NCBI RefSeq assembly: GCF_900996225.1
Contig: NZ_CAAJGL010000112.1
Coordinates: 372,001 to 436,000 of the forward strand
Direction of reading: 5' to 3'
Length of the DNA stretch: 64,000 bases
Source of the DNA: Paraburkholderia sp. BCC1884
Lineage (GTDB): Bacteria > Pseudomonadota > Gammaproteobacteria > Burkholderiales > Burkholderiaceae
Shown: one piece after another, positions 42,233-50,928 of the stretch
Layout: the number at the start of each line of letters is the position of its first letter
Position numbering within the stretch: position 1 is the stretch's first letter
Notes under the pieces: model-generated
What the model was told of the DNA's origin: nothing
Seen by the model: the letters and a program-made list of their open reading frames with translations, nothing else
Databases searched by the model: none
Position numbers and translations under genes: made by a program

Positions 42233-42970
42233 ATGTCAGACACAGATTCCGCCGCGCCTAGTTCGAAACCCGAAGCGATCGCCGAGCGCATCCGCGCCGC
42301 GATTCTCGAGCATCGGCTCGCTCCCGGCGCCAAGCTGACTGAAGCACAGTTATGCGAAGTATTCGGCGTGAAGCGCGGCCCGATCCGGCAGGCGCTGGCG
42401 CAATTGGCCACCGACCATCTCGTCGACCTCGAGCCGAATCGCGGTGCGTTCGTGGCGAGCCCGTCGTTGCAGGAAGTGCATGAAGTGTTCGAAATGCGGC
42501 GCATCGTCGAACTGGCTGTCGTCGAAAAGATCTGCAATGGCCACGGCCTGCGGCGGTTGAAGAGTATCGGCAGCATGATCGGCCGCGAACGCAAAGCGTT
42601 CGAAACACGTGATTTTCCCGCGTGGATTCGTCTGTCGGGCGAGTTCCACACGGAGTTGGCCAGTCTGACGGGCAATACGGTGTTGTGCGATTGCCTGAAC
42701 GGGCTAGTGGCACGCTCCACGCTGATTTCCGCGCTGTACGAGTCGCTCGGACGCAGCCCCTGTTCGTTCGAAGACCATGAAGGCATTCTCGCCGCACTCG
42801 ATGCCGGCGATGCAAAAGCGGCGGCGGCCCTGATGTCGCGCCATTTGCAAAGCGTCGAGTTAAAGATGCTGGAGCGTCCCGCGCGCGGCGCGGCCGATCT
42901 TCATGAAGTGTTCGGCGCGCTCAACGGTGCGCCAAAAGCGTCAGCTAAAACAAAGTCCGCGCCAGACTAA
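42233..42970 (+). CDS. GntR-family transcriptional regulator (FadR/VanR subfamily)
   Basis: The 245-residue regulator has an N-terminal winged helix (about 12-80; LTEAQLCEVFGVKRGPIRQALAQL) and a C-terminal FCD ligand-binding domain (about 90-225; EFHTELASLTGN and HEGILAALDAGD carry typical histidine ligands). It opens the purine-catabolism island and probably controls it, and possibly itself, through the upstream inverted repeat; the ligand is unknown. Confidence 0.9.
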   Translation: MSDTDSAAPSSKPEAIAERIRAAILEHRLAPGAKLTEAQLCEVFGVKRGPIRQALAQLATDHLVDLEPNRGAFVASPSLQEVHEVFEMRRIVELAVVEKICNGHGLRRLKSIGSMIGRERKAFETRDFPAWIRLSGEFHTELASLTGNTVLCDCLNGLVARSTLISALYESLGRSPCSFEDHEGILAALDAGDAKAAAALMSRHLQSVELKMLERPARGAADLHEVFGALNGAPKASAKTKSAPD

Positions 42971-43303
42971 AGGCAGGCGGCCGGTGCGCGCCTTACTGGT
43001 GCGCGCCGCACTGAATTGAACTGAACCATCAAGCGTTGCAAGGCGGCCCGGCGTGAGCGCTGCCGGCTTGCGCACGCGTATCCGCCGCCGGGCGACGGAT
43101 TTCGGGTAGCAACGTAGCGCCGGGGATCTGCGGCTCCCAGCGCTGCGACAACCACAAGTACATCAGTACGGAGACAGCCGCCGCACGGCTTGAACAGACA
43201 GCGCCTGATCCCCCGGTCGAAGCTCGACGAGGCGGGTGCAACTGGCATGGCCGATGCAATGTTCTTCGTTTGCTATCGATAGTCCCTATCCCAAGGAGGA
43301 GTC
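42971..43303. other. Intergenic region gntR - NCS1 permease
   Basis: The 333 bases contain no supported gene. They hold the GGTGCGCGCC repeat, a 10-base palindrome CTATCGATAG (43273-43282) and the strong ribosome site AAGGAGGA (43293-43300) of the permease. I could not place a promoter. Confidence 0.5.
42983..43007. repeat. Repeated GGTGCGCGCC after gntR
   Basis: Two copies of GGTGCGCGCC (42983-42992 and 42998-43007) are separated by TTACT. The copies can pair with each other as RNA using G-U pairs, giving a hairpin just after the stop of the regulator gene. No T-run follows. Confidence 0.4.
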
Positions 43304-44785
43304 ATGGCTCAGTTCAGTGCAGCGCCCGGCGGTCCCGCCGTTCCGACATACGACGAGGGCGGCGCGCCCAACGATCCGTCGATGCCATCCGGCTACAGCG
43401 AGCGGCTCTACAACGAAGACCTGGCGCCGCTGCGCCATCAGACCTGGGGCGCTTACAACATCTTCGCGTTCTGGATGTCGGACGTGCACAGCGTAGGCGG
43501 TTATGTGTTCGCGGGTAGTCTGTTTGCGCTGGGTCTCACCAGTTGGCAGGTGCTGATTGCGCTGCTGGTCGGCATCACCATCGTCAACCTGCTTTGCAAT
43601 CTGATCGCCAAGCCGAGCCAGGCGAACGGCGTGCCGTATCCGGTGGCGTGCCGCGCGACCTTCGGCGTGCTCGGCGCAAACATACCGGCCGTGATTCGCG
43701 GCCTGATCGCGGTCGCGTGGTATGGGATTCAGACCTATCTGGCGTCGAGCGCGCTGGTGATCGTGGTGCTGAAGTTCGTGCCGCAGTGGTTGCCTTATGC
43801 CGACGTTCATCAACACGGTCTCTTCGGACTGTCTACACTTGGCTGGTGCGGCTTCATGCTGCTCTGGGTGTTGCAGGCGCTGGTGTTCTGGCACGGCATG
43901 GAAACCATCAAGAAGTTCATCGACTTCGCCGGTCCCGCTGTCTACGTGGTGATGTTCATCCTCGCGGGCTACATGGTGTATCGCGCGGGTTGGCGCAACA
44001 TCGGCATCAACCTAGGCGGCGTCAAATATCACGGCATGGAAGTGGTGCCGGTGATGATCACGGCGACCTCGCTGGTGGTCTCGTACTTCTCCGGACCGAT
44101 GCTGAATTTTGGCGACTTTTCACGCTACGGCAAGAGCTTTCGCAGCGTGCAGCGCGGCAATTTCTGGGGACTGCCGGTCAATTTTCTGGCCTTCTCGCTG
44201 GTGACGGTGGTCACGACCGCGGCGACGCTGCCGGTGTTCGGCCAACTGATCACGGACCCGGTCGAAACGGTCGGCCGGATCGATTATCCGACGGCGGTGA
44301 TTCTCGGCGCGTTGACCTTTACGATCGCGACGATCGGCATCAACATCGTCGCCAATTTCGTGTCGCCGGCTTTCGATTTTTCCAACGTCGCGCCGCGTCT
44401 GATCAGCTGGCGCGCGGGCGGCATGCTTGCGGCGGTGGCGTCGATCTTCATCACGCCCTGGAATCTGTTCAACAACCCGGCGGTGATTCACTACACGCTC
44501 GACATTCTCGGTAGCTTCATCGGACCTTTGTACGGCGTCCTGATCATTGATTATTACCTGGTCAAACGGCAGAAAATCGTTCTGGACGATTTGTACTCGG
44601 TGGCGCCCACCGGTTCGTACTGGTACAGCAACGGCGTGAATTACCGGGCCGTGGCTGCCTTGCTGCCGGCCGCGCTCATCGCCGTCATGTGCGTGATGGT
44701 GCCGGCGCTCGACGGCATGGCCAATTTCTCGTGGTTCATCGGCGCAGGGCTGGGCGCGCTGTTCTATCGCGTGCTCGCACGCTGA
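43304..44785 (+). CDS. NCS1-family nucleobase/allantoin permease
   Basis: Inner-membrane permease of 493 residues with twelve predicted helices. The family (purine, cytosine, uracil, allantoin and hydantoin transporters) is recognised from LRHQTWGAYNIFAFWMSDVHSVGGY and the helix-10 region around LDILGSFIGPLYGVLIIDYY. An extramembrane N-terminus of about 45 residues has ERLYNEDLAPLR. Allantoin or a purine base is likely, since allantoin-degrading genes follow. A strong ribosome site precedes ATG 43304. Confidence 0.9.
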   Translation: MAQFSAAPGGPAVPTYDEGGAPNDPSMPSGYSERLYNEDLAPLRHQTWGAYNIFAFWMSDVHSVGGYVFAGSLFALGLTSWQVLIALLVGITIVNLLCNLIAKPSQANGVPYPVACRATFGVLGANIPAVIRGLIAVAWYGIQTYLASSALVIVVLKFVPQWLPYADVHQHGLFGLSTLGWCGFMLLWVLQALVFWHGMETIKKFIDFAGPAVYVVMFILAGYMVYRAGWRNIGINLGGVKYHGMEVVPVMITATSLVVSYFSGPMLNFGDFSRYGKSFRSVQRGNFWGLPVNFLAFSLVTVVTTAATLPVFGQLITDPVETVGRIDYPTAVILGALTFTIATIGINIVANFVSPAFDFSNVAPRLISWRAGGMLAAVASIFITPWNLFNNPAVIHYTLDILGSFIGPLYGVLIIDYYLVKRQKIVLDDLYSVAPTGSYWYSNGVNYRAVAALLPAALIAVMCVMVPALDGMANFSWFIGAGLGALFYRVLAR

Positions 44786-44836
44786 GTCGTGCGTTTCCGG
44801 AGGAGACTTCCTCCGGGTGCTGCAACAGGAGTCGAT

Positions 44837-45703
44837 ATGCGTATCAAACTGATCAACCCGAATACGACTCAACGTATGACGGAAGCCATGGGCCGTTGCG
44901 CGCGCGAGGTCGCCGCGCCCGGCACGGAAGTGATCGCGGTGAATCCGACCATGGGACCGCCGTCGATCGAAGGCTATTACGACGAAGCACTCGCCACGCC
45001 GGGTTTATTGGCCGAGGTGCTGGCAGGTGAAAGAGACGGCTGCGACGGTTACGTGATCGCCTGTTTCGGCGACCCGGGTTTGTACGCGGCGCGTGAGTTG
45101 GCACGCGGTCCGGTGATCGGCATTGCGGAGGCGGCGATGCACGCGGCGAGTGTGTTGGCGCCGGGCTTCTCGGTCGTGACGACGCTCGCGCGCACCTGCG
45201 GCATGGCGTGGCATCTCGCCGAGCGTTACGGCATGAAGCGTTTTTGCCGCAACGTGCGGGCGACCGACGTCGCCGTGCTCGATCTCGACAAGCCGGGCTC
45301 GGCGGCGCGCCGCATCATCCTCGACGAATGCCGGCGCGCGCTCGCGGAAGACGGTTCGGATGCGATCGTGCTCGGCTGCGCCGGCATGGCCGAATTGTGC
45401 GCGGAGATCGAGGACGCGTTGGGCGCACCGGTGATCGAAGGCGTGACCGCTGCCGTGAAATGGACCGAGGCGCTGGTCTCGCTGCGTCTTTCGACGGCCA
45501 AACGCGGCGACTACGCGCGGCCGCTCGCCAAGCGTTACGACGGCGCGCTGGAATCGTTCAGTCCGACGCAAGACGATCCGAATCCGCCTTCACCGCGCGG
45601 TTTCAATAGTCTTTCAGCCGCGAATGCACAGGAAAACGCGGGCAGTGCCGATTTGCTGCGGGTAAACACTACAGATCCCGGCCAGCACATACATTCAGTC
45701 TGA
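44837..45703 (+). CDS. Asp/Glu/hydantoin racemase-family protein, probable allantoin racemase
   Basis: Cysteine-pair racemase fold of 288 residues: MRIKLINPNTTQRMTEAMG at the start, catalytic Cys76 (ACFGDPG) and Cys181 (GCAGMAEL). The family includes hydantoin racemase and allantoin racemase HpxA; position in the allantoin genes favours the latter, but it is not proven. A poorly conserved tail of about 45 residues follows the domain. ATG 44837 follows AGGAG. Confidence 0.85.
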   Translation: MRIKLINPNTTQRMTEAMGRCAREVAAPGTEVIAVNPTMGPPSIEGYYDEALATPGLLAEVLAGERDGCDGYVIACFGDPGLYAARELARGPVIGIAEAAMHAASVLAPGFSVVTTLARTCGMAWHLAERYGMKRFCRNVRATDVAVLDLDKPGSAARRIILDECRRALAEDGSDAIVLGCAGMAELCAEIEDALGAPVIEGVTAAVKWTEALVSLRLSTAKRGDYARPLAKRYDGALESFSPTQDDPNPPSPRGFNSLSAANAQENAGSADLLRVNTTDPGQHIHSV

Positions 45704-45863
45704 CACGCACTATCTGCCCGGGTGTATGGGCGCACCCGGGTGTTTTCGCTACACTGGTCCAACTCGGCGGGGGTGTCCAAAACGCTATTTTTGTGCTTTG
45801 GGCGTGCTGGCCACGCGGGTTCAACGCGAATTTTACGTACCGTCATCACGCATTCTTCAAACC

Positions 45864-46814
45864 ATGCCACTCGACTCGAACTACCCACGCGATCTGATCG
45901 GCTACGGCCGCCACCCGGTGCAGGCAAACTGGCCGGGTCGAGCGCGTGTTGCGGTGCAATTCGTCCTGAACTACGAAGAGGGCGGTGAAAATTGCGTGCT
46001 GCATGGCGACCCCGGCTCGGAGCAGTTCTTGTCGGAGATCGTCGGTGCGGGGGCTTATCCGGCTCGCCACATGAGCATGGAATCGATCTACGAATACGGC
46101 TCGCGTGCGGGCGTCTGGCGCATCCTGCGCGAGTTCGAAAAGCGCGGCTTGCCGCTCACGGTGTTCGGTGTCGGCATGGCGATCGAACGGAATCCGGAAG
46201 TGGCGCGCGCCTTCGTCGAACTCGGTCACGAGATCGCTTGCCACGGCTATCGCTGGATTCACTATCAGGACATGGCGCCGGAGCAAGAGGCTGAGCACAT
46301 GCGCCTCGGCATGGAAGCGATCCAGCGCGTGACGGGTGAGCGTCCGCTTGGCTGGTACACCGGCCGCGACAGTCCCAACACGCGTCGTCTGGTGGCGGAA
46401 TACGGCGGCTTTCTGTACGACTCCGATTACTACGGCGACGATCTGCCGTTCTGGATGGACGTCGGCGTCACGGGCGGCGCAACGGTGCCGCAACTGATCC
46501 TGCCGTACACGCTCGACACCAACGACATGCGCTTCGCGAGCCCGCAGGGCTTCAACACGGCGGACCACTTCTTCACCTATCTGCGCGACGCATTCGACGT
46601 GTTGTACGAAGAAGGCGACGAAGCGCCCAAGATGCTTTCCATCGGCATGCACTGCCGATTGCTCGGACGCCCTGGGCGTTTGCGCGCGCTGCAACGTTTT
46701 CTCGACCATATCGAACAGCACGACCGCGTGTGGGTGACGCGGCGCGTCGATATCGCGCGTCACTGGCGCGAACATCACCCTTACCAACAAAACCACCGCG
46801 GGGCTGCGGCATGA
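45864..46814 (+). CDS. puuE: Allantoinase PuuE (polysaccharide deacetylase family)
   Basis: Metal-independent allantoinase of the polysaccharide-deacetylase fold that hydrolyses allantoin to allantoate. The 316-residue protein has the PuuE signatures FVLNYEEGGENCVLHGD, SMESIYEYGSRAGVWR, HEIACHGYRWIHYQD and GRDSPNTRRLV. The frame is open upstream from 45726, but ATG 45864 matches the family N-terminus. It overlaps uraD by 4 bases (ATGA). Confidence 0.95.
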   Translation: MPLDSNYPRDLIGYGRHPVQANWPGRARVAVQFVLNYEEGGENCVLHGDPGSEQFLSEIVGAGAYPARHMSMESIYEYGSRAGVWRILREFEKRGLPLTVFGVGMAIERNPEVARAFVELGHEIACHGYRWIHYQDMAPEQEAEHMRLGMEAIQRVTGERPLGWYTGRDSPNTRRLVAEYGGFLYDSDYYGDDLPFWMDVGVTGGATVPQLILPYTLDTNDMRFASPQGFNTADHFFTYLRDAFDVLYEEGDEAPKMLSIGMHCRLLGRPGRLRALQRFLDHIEQHDRVWVTRRVDIARHWREHHPYQQNHRGAAA

Positions 46815-47332
46815 AGGCGATGCAATACACTCTGGATCAACTCAACAGCACCTCGACCGACGCGTTTGTCGCGGCGCTGTCGGGCATTTTCGAGCACTCG
46901 CCGTGGGTCGCGGAAATCGCCGCGCAGCAGCGGCCCTTCGCCAGCATCGACGAACTGCATAGCAAGATGTCGGGCATCGTCGAGACGGCCGGTGAAGAGA
47001 AGCAACTGGCGTTGATCAACGCTCACCCGGAGCTCGCCGGCAAGGCCGCGGTACGTGGAGAACTGACGGTCGAGTCCACGCGCGAGCAGAGCGGCGCGGG
47101 CCTCGCGCAATGCACGCAGGAAGAGTTCGACCGGCTGCTTGCCTTGAACACGGCGTATCGCGAGAAGTTCGGTTTTCCGTTCATTCTCGCGGTGCGCGGC
47201 TACGACCGTCACGGCATCATCGCGAATTTCGAGGCGCGCGTGAACAACAGCCGCGCCGACGAATTGCGCGCGAGCCTCGATCAGATCTACCGCATCGCAC
47301 GTTTCCGGCTCGACGACCTGATCGACGCGTGA
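46811..47332 (+). CDS. uraD: OHCU decarboxylase
   Basis: Decarboxylates 2-oxo-4-hydroxy-4-carboxy-5-ureidoimidazoline to S-allantoin in urate breakdown. The 173-residue helical protein has catalytic His72 in AHPELAGKAA and the conserved LNTAYREKFGFPFILAVRG. ATG 46811 overlaps the puuE stop, so translation is coupled although the two steps bracket allantoin. Confidence 0.95.
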   Translation: MKAMQYTLDQLNSTSTDAFVAALSGIFEHSPWVAEIAAQQRPFASIDELHSKMSGIVETAGEEKQLALINAHPELAGKAAVRGELTVESTREQSGAGLAQCTQEEFDRLLALNTAYREKFGFPFILAVRGYDRHGIIANFEARVNNSRADELRASLDQIYRIARFRLDDLIDA

Positions 47333-47408
47333 GTTTTTAGCAACCGCGCGTCGCGGTTTCCGAACCGAAACGTTTTTTTAGCACTAACGAACATTAAGGA
47401 AGACAACG

Positions 47409-48422
47409 ATGGCACTCCCGATTCTCGACCCCAACGCGCCTGAATTCACGCGTCGCTATGTGAACCTGGCGGACCCGCGTCTGGGCGCGCAGGCACTGGA
47501 GACTAGCGACGATTTCTTCGCGCCGAAAGAGCGCATGCTGAATCCGGAGCCCGCCGTCTTCATTCCGGGCAAGTACGACGACAACGGCAAGTGGATGGAC
47601 GGCTGGGAAACGCGCCGTAAGCGCGCGACCGGGTACGACTGGTGCGTCGTGAAGTTGGCGCGTCCGGGCGTGATCAAGGGCCTGGACCTCGACACCAGCC
47701 ACTTCACGGGTAACTTCCCGCCGGCGGCCTCGGTTGAAGCTGCGCGCGTAGTCGACGGCGCGCCGAACCAGTCCACGCAGTGGACCGAAATCGTCCCGTC
47801 GACCACCTTGCAAGGCAACAGCCACCACTATCACGAAGTCAGCGACGCCAACGCGTTCACGCACCTGCGCGTGAACATCTACCCGGACGGCGGCATCGCG
47901 CGTCTGCGTGTGTATGGTCAGCCGCAAGTGGACTGGGCCGGCGCGAGCCGCACCGAACAGTTCGATCTGGCCGCCATGGAAAACGGCGCGTATCTGGTCG
48001 CGGCGAACAATCAACACTTCGGCGCGGCGTCGACCATCCTGATGCCGGGCCGTGGCGTGAATATGGGCGACGGCTGGGAAACGCGTCGCCGCCGCGAACC
48101 GGGCAACGACTGGGCGATCGTCGCGCTGGCGCAACCGGGTGTGATCAAGAAGATCGAAGTCGACACGGCCCACTTCAAGGGCAACTTCCCGGACCGCTGC
48201 TCGATCCAGGCTGCGTATGTCACGGGCGGCACCGACAGTTCGCTGGTCACGCAGGCTATGTTCTGGCCGGTGCTGCTCGGCGAACAGAAGCTGAAGATGG
48301 ACAACCAGCATTACTTCGAAAGCGAAATCGCTTCGCTGGGTCCGGTCACGCACGTGCGCTTCAACATCATTCCGGATGGCGGCGTGTCGCGTCTGCGTCT
48401 GTGGGGCACGCTCGCATCATGA
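47409..48422 (+). CDS. alc: Allantoicase
   Basis: Hydrolyses allantoate to ureidoglycolate and urea. The 337-residue protein consists of two homologous jelly-roll repeats, each with a DGWETRRxR motif and a VIKxxxxDTxHFxGNFP stretch, as in known allantoicases. The last codons overlap allA (ATGA). The ribosome site is AAGGAAG at 47397. Confidence 0.96.
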   Translation: MALPILDPNAPEFTRRYVNLADPRLGAQALETSDDFFAPKERMLNPEPAVFIPGKYDDNGKWMDGWETRRKRATGYDWCVVKLARPGVIKGLDLDTSHFTGNFPPAASVEAARVVDGAPNQSTQWTEIVPSTTLQGNSHHYHEVSDANAFTHLRVNIYPDGGIARLRVYGQPQVDWAGASRTEQFDLAAMENGAYLVAANNQHFGAASTILMPGRGVNMGDGWETRRRREPGNDWAIVALAQPGVIKKIEVDTAHFKGNFPDRCSIQAAYVTGGTDSSLVTQAMFWPVLLGEQKLKMDNQHYFESEIASLGPVTHVRFNIIPDGGVSRLRLWGTLAS

Positions 48423-48931
48423 AAACGCTCGCGATCGAACCGTTGATGAAGGAAGCGTTCGCCGCATTCGGTGACGTGATCGAACTCGAAGGCGCGAAGC
48501 AGATTCCGATCAACCTCGGCACGACGATCCGCTATCACGATCTCGCGAAAGTGGACGTCACTGATGAAAGCGGCCGTACGCTCGTGAACCTGTTTCGTGG
48601 GCAGCCGCGTACGCTGCCGTTCGAAGTGAAGATGCTCGAACGCCATCCGCTCGGCAGCCAGGCGTTCGTGCCGCTCAACGACAAGGCGTATCTGGTCGTG
48701 GTAGCGCCGGCGGGCGAGCTGGATGCGTCGAAAATTCGCGCGTTCGTGACGAGCGGCTGGCAGGGCGTCAACTATGCGAAAGGGGTGTGGCATCACCCGT
48801 TGATCGCGTTGGGCGACGTGAGCGACTTTATCGTCGTCGATCGTGGGGGTGACGGGCTCAACCTCAATGAGCAGGATCTGGTCGAGTCGTTGTGGCTCAC
48901 GGAAGATGCGTTGAGCGCCGTAGCGGTGTGA
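48419..48931 (+). CDS. allA: Ureidoglycolate lyase
   Basis: Splits ureidoglycolate into glyoxylate and urea. The 170-residue cupin-like protein has the family segments FAAFGDVIE, RTLPFEVKMLERHPLGSQAFVPL and GVWHHPLIAL. It is translationally coupled to alc (ATGA overlap) and ends at a strong terminator. Confidence 0.94.
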   Translation: MKTLAIEPLMKEAFAAFGDVIELEGAKQIPINLGTTIRYHDLAKVDVTDESGRTLVNLFRGQPRTLPFEVKMLERHPLGSQAFVPLNDKAYLVVVAPAGELDASKIRAFVTSGWQGVNYAKGVWHHPLIALGDVSDFIVVDRGGDGLNLNEQDLVESLWLTEDALSAVAV

Positions 48932-48971
48932 GCCTGCACGCTTCGGCGTAGCGAGCAGATCGATGTTATAG

Positions 48972-49005
48972 AAAAGCCCACGGTTAAACGCCGTGGGCTT
49001 TTTTC
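48972..49005 (+). terminator. Rho-independent terminator after allA
   Basis: AAAAGCCCACGG (48972-48983) pairs with CCGTGGGCTTTT (48991-49002) around a 7-base loop, ending in a T-run. Confidence 0.92.
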
Positions 49006-49054
49006 TTGCCGCAGTGTGGAGCGAAGTGCGCCGCGGTCTTCAGCTTTCCGGGGT

Positions 49055-50407
49055 TCAGCCTCGTTTGCCGAGTAGCGGCGAACGCCCAATCACTTCTCGC
49101 GCCCGTTCCGCCGGCTCCGGCGCGGAAAATCCCGCGGCCTCGATGGCGGGTTTGAGTCCTTTGAATTGCAAGCTCTTCTTCGGCGAACGTAACGACGCCA
49201 TGCCGTCGTCCCACGCATGCAGCATGTGCTTGGCGACGGTGTGCCATTGCGGCTCGTTGCGCGCCGCTTCGATCAGCTCATGACCGACGCTGACGGCCGA
49301 ATCGCACAGCGCCTCGACCATCTGCGCATATTGCCGGGGCGCGATGCCCATCCGCGTGCTGAAAAAGCGCTCCAGCGCGCGGCTGGCCGCCCAGGTTTTA
49401 CGACCGTCGATCGGCAGGCCCGGCGGATTGGCGGCAAAACGCGGATACGCCTGCGTCGTGACGATGTCGTAGACGGGCGTGAACGCGACATCGTCGACCG
49501 TCGTGTAGATCAGCGCGACGTTTTTCGTGTGACAGTCGGCGTTGCGCACCACGTAGTTCGTCAATAGATGCCAACCGAGATGCTCGAGTTGCTGGCGCAT
49601 GCTGTCGCGATCGAGCAGATAGGCACGCGCGGCGTTGAGCATCTTCTCGCTGGTCGAATTGTATTTTTCGTGCGGCGGCAGGCCCAGCAGGCCGCACATA
49701 TCCTCGACGCCGTACGCGGGCAGTCCGCGCGCATCCACATCGAAGCGCTCGACGATCAGCGCGCGGCCATCGTCGGACATCTGCGTACGTGCCACCGGCG
49801 CCACGCCTAGCCTTTCGAGCACACGCATCGAGTAGAACTCGTTGAAGCCGAGAAACGGCGTGCTGTCGTCCGAGCCTTTGACGATGTGGCGGCTCGTGCG
49901 GATAGTGGGCTTGCCGAGGACCGTCGCCAACGATGCAGACGAAGAAGCCTCTTCCTGAGGTGCGATGAACTTCGGCACGGCGCCCGAAATGGCTGCGCGC
50001 GCATATTCGCGTACGAGTCGCGCGAAATGTTCAGCGGTGTTATCGCCGTGGAGGATGTTCTGTACGTCGAGCGCTTGCAGTTCGGTGCCGGGCGCGACGC
50101 CCTCCGGTGTCACGGTGACGCGGCCAATGCCCATCGCGCCGACGACGGCGAGCAGCGACAGGTCGGTACCGTCGAGCAAGGGGCCAAACTGTTCGCGGAT
50201 CAGGTTCAGCAGGTAGCCTTCCGGCAGGTTCTGCCGGAAAAACGGATGCAAGTCGCGCGGCCAGCGCCATGCCTCTTCGCGCACGGGCATGGTCAGACTG
50301 ACGAAGTCGGCGGCGGTCGCGTCGCGGTTGTACTTGAGGACATAGTCGTCGCGCTCGCGAAATAGCGTGGCGACATGCTTGCCCAGAACCTGAACGTCGA
50401 GTCTCAT
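49055..50407 (-). CDS. hipA: HipA-family serine/threonine kinase toxin
   Basis: Type II toxin kinase; E. coli HipA phosphorylates glutamyl-tRNA synthetase. The 450-residue protein has the N-terminal HipA domain (1-100), a nucleotide loop SGAVPKF (canonical form is SGVQPK), NEFYSMRVLERLGV, catalytic Asp291 in NADCHTKN and Asp314 in PVYDIV. The canonical Gln in the SGVQPK loop is Val here; I do not know whether this matters. It overlaps hipB by 4 bases, and the pair is antisense to the surrounding purine genes up to puuD. Confidence 0.93.
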   Translation of the reverse strand: MRLDVQVLGKHVATLFRERDDYVLKYNRDATAADFVSLTMPVREEAWRWPRDLHPFFRQNLPEGYLLNLIREQFGPLLDGTDLSLLAVVGAMGIGRVTVTPEGVAPGTELQALDVQNILHGDNTAEHFARLVREYARAAISGAVPKFIAPQEEASSSASLATVLGKPTIRTSRHIVKGSDDSTPFLGFNEFYSMRVLERLGVAPVARTQMSDDGRALIVERFDVDARGLPAYGVEDMCGLLGLPPHEKYNSTSEKMLNAARAYLLDRDSMRQQLEHLGWHLLTNYVVRNADCHTKNVALIYTTVDDVAFTPVYDIVTTQAYPRFAANPPGLPIDGRKTWAASRALERFFSTRMGIAPRQYAQMVEALCDSAVSVGHELIEAARNEPQWHTVAKHMLHAWDDGMASLRSPKKSLQFKGLKPAIEAAGFSAPEPAERAREVIGRSPLLGKRG

Positions 50408-50670
50408 GGGGCGGTGTCCGGGTTGCGTTGTTCAGCGAGGATATCTTCGAGCGTGCGCCCATGTCCGTGCGCGACGAACTTGAGATCGTAGCCGGCCGCT
50501 TCGAGCAGGCGAACCAGCACGGACACGCTCATATCGTTTTTGGCGAGCGTCTCCATGCGCGCGACGGTGGTCCGCGCGACGCCGGCGCGGCGCGCCAATT
50601 CCTCTTGCGACAGGCTGCTCGCACGCCGAACGGCTTTGAGCATGTCTGATACGTCTGCGAGATCGGTCAT
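50404..50670 (-). CDS. hipB: HipB-family antitoxin (Xre helix-turn-helix)
   Basis: The 88-residue DNA-binding antitoxin has a Cro/CI-type helix-turn-helix (LSQEELARRAGVARTTVARMETL) and a flexible acidic C-terminus, like E. coli HipB. ATG 50670 is chosen; ATG 50682 would add MGLQ and lies within an operator. Antitoxin precedes toxin with ATGA overlap. Four palindromes upstream are its probable autoregulatory operators. Confidence 0.9.
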   Translation of the reverse strand: MTDLADVSDMLKAVRRASSLSQEELARRAGVARTTVARMETLAKNDMSVSVLVRLLEAAGYDLKFVAHGHGRTLEDILAEQRNPDTAP

Positions 50671-50807
50671 TTGTAGCCCCAAGGCATCAATTCTGACGAG
50701 TTTGGAACTAATTGTAGCCCAAAGGCGACATTTTTCCGTCCTTAAATTGTGCCTTTCAGGCTACAAAAACATCGATATTAGAATCTATTGTAGCCGTCGG
50801 GCTACAA
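50671..50807 (-). promoter_or_regulatory. Four tandem HipB operators
   Basis: Four copies of TTGTAGCC-N4-GGCTACAA occur at 50671-50690 (TTGTAGCC/GGCATCAA), 50712-50731 (TTGTAGCC/GGCGACAT), 50747-50766 (TTGTGCCT/GGCTACAA) and 50788-50807 (perfect). Start-to-start spacings are 41, 35 and 41 bases. The first abuts the hipB start codon. TACAAT (-10-like, reverse strand) overlaps the second site. Confidence 0.8.
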
Positions 50808-50850
50808 AATAGCTTGCTGACCTGAAGGCCCCCGCGATACGGTCACACAT

Positions 50851-50887
50851 AAAAAAGCGGGTTTTCCGCTGCCGCGAAAAACCCGCT
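50851..50887 (-). terminator. Rho-independent terminator after puuD
   Basis: On the reverse strand AGCGGGTTTT-type arms (50856-50865 and 50877-50886 on the forward strand) enclose a GC-rich loop and are followed by a run of six T residues (A's at 50851-50856). Confidence 0.75.
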
Positions 50888-50928
50888 AGATGTCCTTCAC
50901 TCGGTCGGCCGCCAAGCCGGCCTGGACG

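Noticed and set aside
42967..43259. Two small reverse-strand open frames after the GntR gene
   Set aside because: Arg/Ala-rich, overlapping each other, with no ribosome sites.
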